Program-made: the position numbers and the translations under genes
DNA from: Irpex lacteus
Taxonomy: Eukaryota > Basidiomycota > Agaricomycetes > Polyporales > Irpicaceae
Direction of reading: 5' to 3'
DNA length: 64,000 nucleotides
Assembly (NCBI GenBank): GCA_001986395.2
Contig: MQVO02000005.1
Span: 930,001-994,000, forward strand
Notes under the pieces: model-generated
Seen by the model: only the letters and a program-made list of their open reading frames with translations
Told to the model about the DNA's origin: nothing
The model's database searches: none
In this document: piece after piece, positions 61,324 through 64,000 of the stretch
Layout of the letters: each line of letters starts with the position of its first letter
How positions within the stretch are numbered: the first letter of the stretch is position 1

Positions 61324-62366
61324 ATGGTGAGAGCCAGACAAACGTCCGCCGACGACAGCGACGTGGAGGACGTTTCCAAGACCAAGAAAGAGGCCGAGGA
61401 GGAGGGTTCTGCGGCGGGCAGTGAAGCTGAAGATGAGGAGGAGTATGAAATCGAAGAGATTGTTAATCACTCTATAGGCGAATTTGGGCCCGTAAGTGCC
61501 ACGTAATGCGTCACACGTACGCCGCTTTCTAACGACCTTGGACGCGTCTTAGGGAAAGCTGGGCTATCTGGTCAAGTGGAAAGGCTACCCCACGGACCAG
61601 AACAGTTGGGTTCCCGAAGAAGATGCGTAAGTACGCGTCGGGTGCTCGGATGCATATTGACTGAATAAGTGCCGTGCCACATGGTCAGTAATGCACAGGA
61701 GCTCATTGAGGCTTACTGGAAGAGAGTGGGCGGAAGGCCTAGCTCAACTGCGAAGAAGCCTCGCAAGTCAGACACCAAGCCCAAGACATCCGCAGCCCAG
61801 AAGCGGAAGTCGTCTCCTATCGCTATGGACATAGATTCCGACGGAGAACCGGCGCCAGCTAAGAAGAGGGGTAGGCCGTCTAAAGCATCTATCTCAGAAG
61901 ACGACGAACCACCCAAGAAGCCTACCAAGGCTACCAAAGCGACCACTAAGACCACCAATGGCAGTGCATCTGCAGCTTCGAAGAGGTCGCGTGCTCCCGT
62001 GTCTGATGAAGAGGATGACAAACCATACGAGAACATGACGAAATACAAAAACGCAGCATCTTGGGACCATCTGGTTCACCACATCGAGACAGTCGAGCGC
62101 GCTCCCAGTGGTGGCCTAAAGGTTTACTTCGTGTTGTAAGCATCGTTGGCCAATGGCTATATTGCTGTATACTCACCGATTGACCAGAACCAACAAAGAT
62201 GGCGGAGAAGGCGCGCTTTGCTGCGAACCTTCGACGATCTGCAAGGAAAAGATGCCACAGAAGGTATGTACATTTCATGACGCATGTGTGGGTCAACTAA
62301 AACTCTTTCCCCGTTCAGATGCTTGATTTCTACGAGAACAACCTCAGTTGGCGGCGATCGGACTGA
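61324..62366 (+). CDS. Heterochromatin protein 1 (chromo and chromo-shadow domains)
   Basis: A reader of histone H3 lysine 9 methylation that dimerises through the shadow domain. It starts MVRARQTSADDSDVEDVSK with an acidic N terminus. The chromodomain runs EYEIEEIVNHSIGEFGPGK, LGYLVKWKGYPTDQNSWVPE and NAQELIEAYWKR, with Tyr, Trp and Tyr at the methyl-lysine cage positions. The hinge is Lys/Ser/Pro-rich with KKRGRPSKA, an AT-hook-like motif that may add DNA binding. The shadow domain runs ASWDHLVHHIETVERAPSGG, LKVYFVLTNKDGGEGALCCE and MLDFYENNLSWRRSD. Introns lie after GEFGP, EEDA, YFVL (split codon) and PQK. Length and order match fungal Swi6/HP1 proteins. Confidence 0.95.
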
Positions 62367-63807
62367 GCCGACCGACTTGTTACCTGTCACTGTCCGGCGA
62401 AACATAGTCTTTTGAACAACACATCGTGAACTCTATCCTTCAGTTTTTTCTCTTCATCTCCGTCCTTTTAATCCAGTTCTCATTTCTGATTTACGCGCGC
62501 TTCTATTTCCTACTTGTTCGGTACTGGCTGCATTCTTGTAGGTTCTCTTTGGTAAATGCCGATCATCTAAACTCGTCTTCCTAAGCACAGCGCATGTATA
62601 TGAAAGTCGCCGATGATTCACACAACCGGTGCTTTCTTTCGCGGTGCCTTCTTACCCGCCTCTAAGCTCCAAGCTGCACAAGTGCGGTGCAGCTAGCGAT
62701 GAATGCCCCGCCCAGTGAATCAACTCTTCTACCAACGGTAACTAGTTCACAAAGATAGATTACCTTATGCCCCATGCGTCATCCTTTCCATTGCGAGCAG
62801 TATTGAGCCGATGAGTGACTTATGAAATGGTCATCTCGGACAACAGCGTGACTGGTCTCAGCCTGGAGACTTATCCTGTGCAGATCCACTGCAGCTGCCA
62901 AATTGTACGTCGCCGCGGCGAGGCACGTAGCGACGTGTAAGTACTACTAAGTGCATACGTAGCCTGATGTATATGTCCGCTCATCGTAGTAATTGTCAGT
63001 CTGTGGCTGAAACTCATGCTCGCGGCATGTCTTTCGAGTAATCTTTCACCGTGGTCCGTCATGTTGCAATCGCACCGTTGTCATCCTCGCTCCCTTTTAC
63101 GGTCTGCTCGGCTGCGAGGTCATGAACGCCTGCATGGTCTTGTCATCGTGTGTACTTCTTTGCAGTCAATTTTACAAACCGGAGAGTCAACGAAGGTCAC
63201 ACAAAATCAGGGGTCTGCATGTAGCTTTGACAGGGTGATGTGTCGAAGGAGCCCGACGTCAGGCTACACATGTCCCTTGGTCGAGGCCTTCTCCATCCTC
63301 GTCGACCGTCGACCATCCAAAATGGCAGTATAGTAAGTATTCTTTGTGCCAACCACATGGGGGTCTTCTGGAAGCTGCCGGATGGGGCTGTGCTATTTTT
63401 CAAAGATTGACAACGAGATTACATTGAACCTGGTACCGGTACTTCTTAGGGTACGAAAACGACATAAAGAGGGATATCCCATGCAAAGTGCGGCAGAATG
63501 CAGATCAACAAAACGTCATATCGAAGAGAGGTGAATCACAGCTTTATCCGGCATCAAGGCCTTATTTTCGACCGCAGTCTCGAAACGGATGATGTCGAAG
63601 TATCAGCAGCGTGTTTGCGGACAAGGTGAAATGTATTAGAGAAGCAACAAGCATGAGGTTGAAGTCCTAGATGACGCGTAGAAAGTCAGAAAAGTATAAC
63701 CGTAACAAAATCAGATGTTGCTGAGATGTTAACAAATATAGACACTCACGTTAACTTAGTTCGAAATCCGTCCGTAGACATATGAAACAGGAGAAAAGAT
63801 TGCCGTA
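62367..63807. other. Convergent intergenic region
   Basis: It lies between the 3' ends of HP1 (+) and the gene entering from the right edge (-). The first part has pyrimidine-rich sequence typical of a 3' UTR. Frames at 62871-63534 have no coding support. Confidence 0.4.
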
Positions 63808-64000
63808 CTATAGTTCCTCGTGCTTCGCTGGTGAAGATGCGTGGTTGTTCTCTTCAACCACTTCTTGCGCTAAGGCCGCAACGACCTGTTCTGGGTCACT
63901 GTCCTTGGCGTCGGGAGGCGATGTGGCCTGTGCCTCCTGCTCCGCGACGCGATTCAGTGCAGAGACGATTTCCTCCTTACTGCGGCCGATGACTATCGGG
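63808..64000 (-). CDS. 3' end of a gene cut by the window edge
   Basis: An open minus-strand frame enters at 64000 and stops at 63808-63810. It encodes about 63 residues, starting PIVIGRSKEEIVSALNRVAE and continuing with an acidic, Glu/Ala-rich tail that ends SSPAKHEEL. Composition and codon pattern look coding. The tail suggests a disordered acidic C terminus; identity cannot be told from this piece. Confidence 0.6.
   Translation of the reverse strand, partial: PIVIGRSKEEIVSALNRVAEQEAQATSPPDAKDSDPEQVVAALAQEVVEENNHASSPAKHEEL

Overview
The window is nuclear DNA of a filamentous basidiomycete, most likely an Agaricomycete. Genes carry many short introns (mostly 50-70 nt) with GT(A/G)(A/C)GT donors and CAG/TAG acceptors. 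The proteins are fungal: Zn2Cys6 regulator, Sec72, App1, Rtc4-like, Doa10, sedolisin. I reconstructed exons by hand from splice signals and frame continuity. Where exon ends are given they were checked for frame; elsewhere the span is firm and the inner borders are approximate. No species assignment is possible from sequence alone.

Layout. 1-3.0 kb: no gene seen, one imperfect direct repeat. 3.05-6.8 kb (+): Zn2Cys6 transcription factor containing a 7-nt exon. 6.8-10.3 kb: gene-poor. 10.3-12.4 kb (-): protein with four copies of a C2HC zinc-binding module. 14.2-15.3 kb (-): glycolipid-transfer-fold protein. 16.5-18.2 kb (+): divergent casein kinase 2 alpha. 18.95-20.75 kb (-): unknown basic nuclear-type protein. 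21.6-23.8 kb (-): Ded1/DDX3 helicase, divergent from Sec72 (24.0-24.9 kb, +). 25.4-28.5 kb: tandem duplication of a dienelactone hydrolase gene with its promoter. 28.7-29.6 kb (-): Cys/His-rich unknown gene with an apparent one-base frameshift. 30.35-32.75 kb (-): App1 phosphatidate phosphatase, divergent from Tpt1 (33.3-34.3 kb, +). 34.5-37.9 kb (-): Rtc4-domain protein with FP-SP repeats. 38.2-43.2 kb (-): Doa10 ubiquitin ligase. 43.6-44.7 kb (+): HD-domain nucleotidase. 45.07-45.18 kb: intron-containing tRNA-Lys(CUU), followed by a degenerate tRNA-like unit. 45.8-48.7 kb (-): secreted GH127 beta-L-arabinofuranosidase type enzyme. 51.7-54.1 kb (+): secreted sedolisin (tripeptidyl peptidase). 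54.1-58.5 kb: gene-poor. 58.55-59.25 kb (-): small MYND-finger protein. 60.2-60.95 kb (+): RBM8A/Y14. 61.3-62.4 kb (+): HP1. 63.8 kb to the end (-): 3' end of a further gene.

Most genes are unrelated housekeeping genes: ER proteostasis (Doa10, Sec72), RNA metabolism (Ded1, Tpt1, Y14), chromatin (HP1, Rtc4-like) and lipid handling (App1, GLTP). The two secreted hydrolases (GH127, sedolisin) flank a poorly coding region and suit a plant-matter-degrading lifestyle. I see no metabolic cluster and no clear intact transposon. The less ordinary items are the four-module C2HC protein, the altered lipid headgroup site in the GLTP protein, the recent hydrolase duplication with an intron difference, the MYND protein and the tRNA-like unit.
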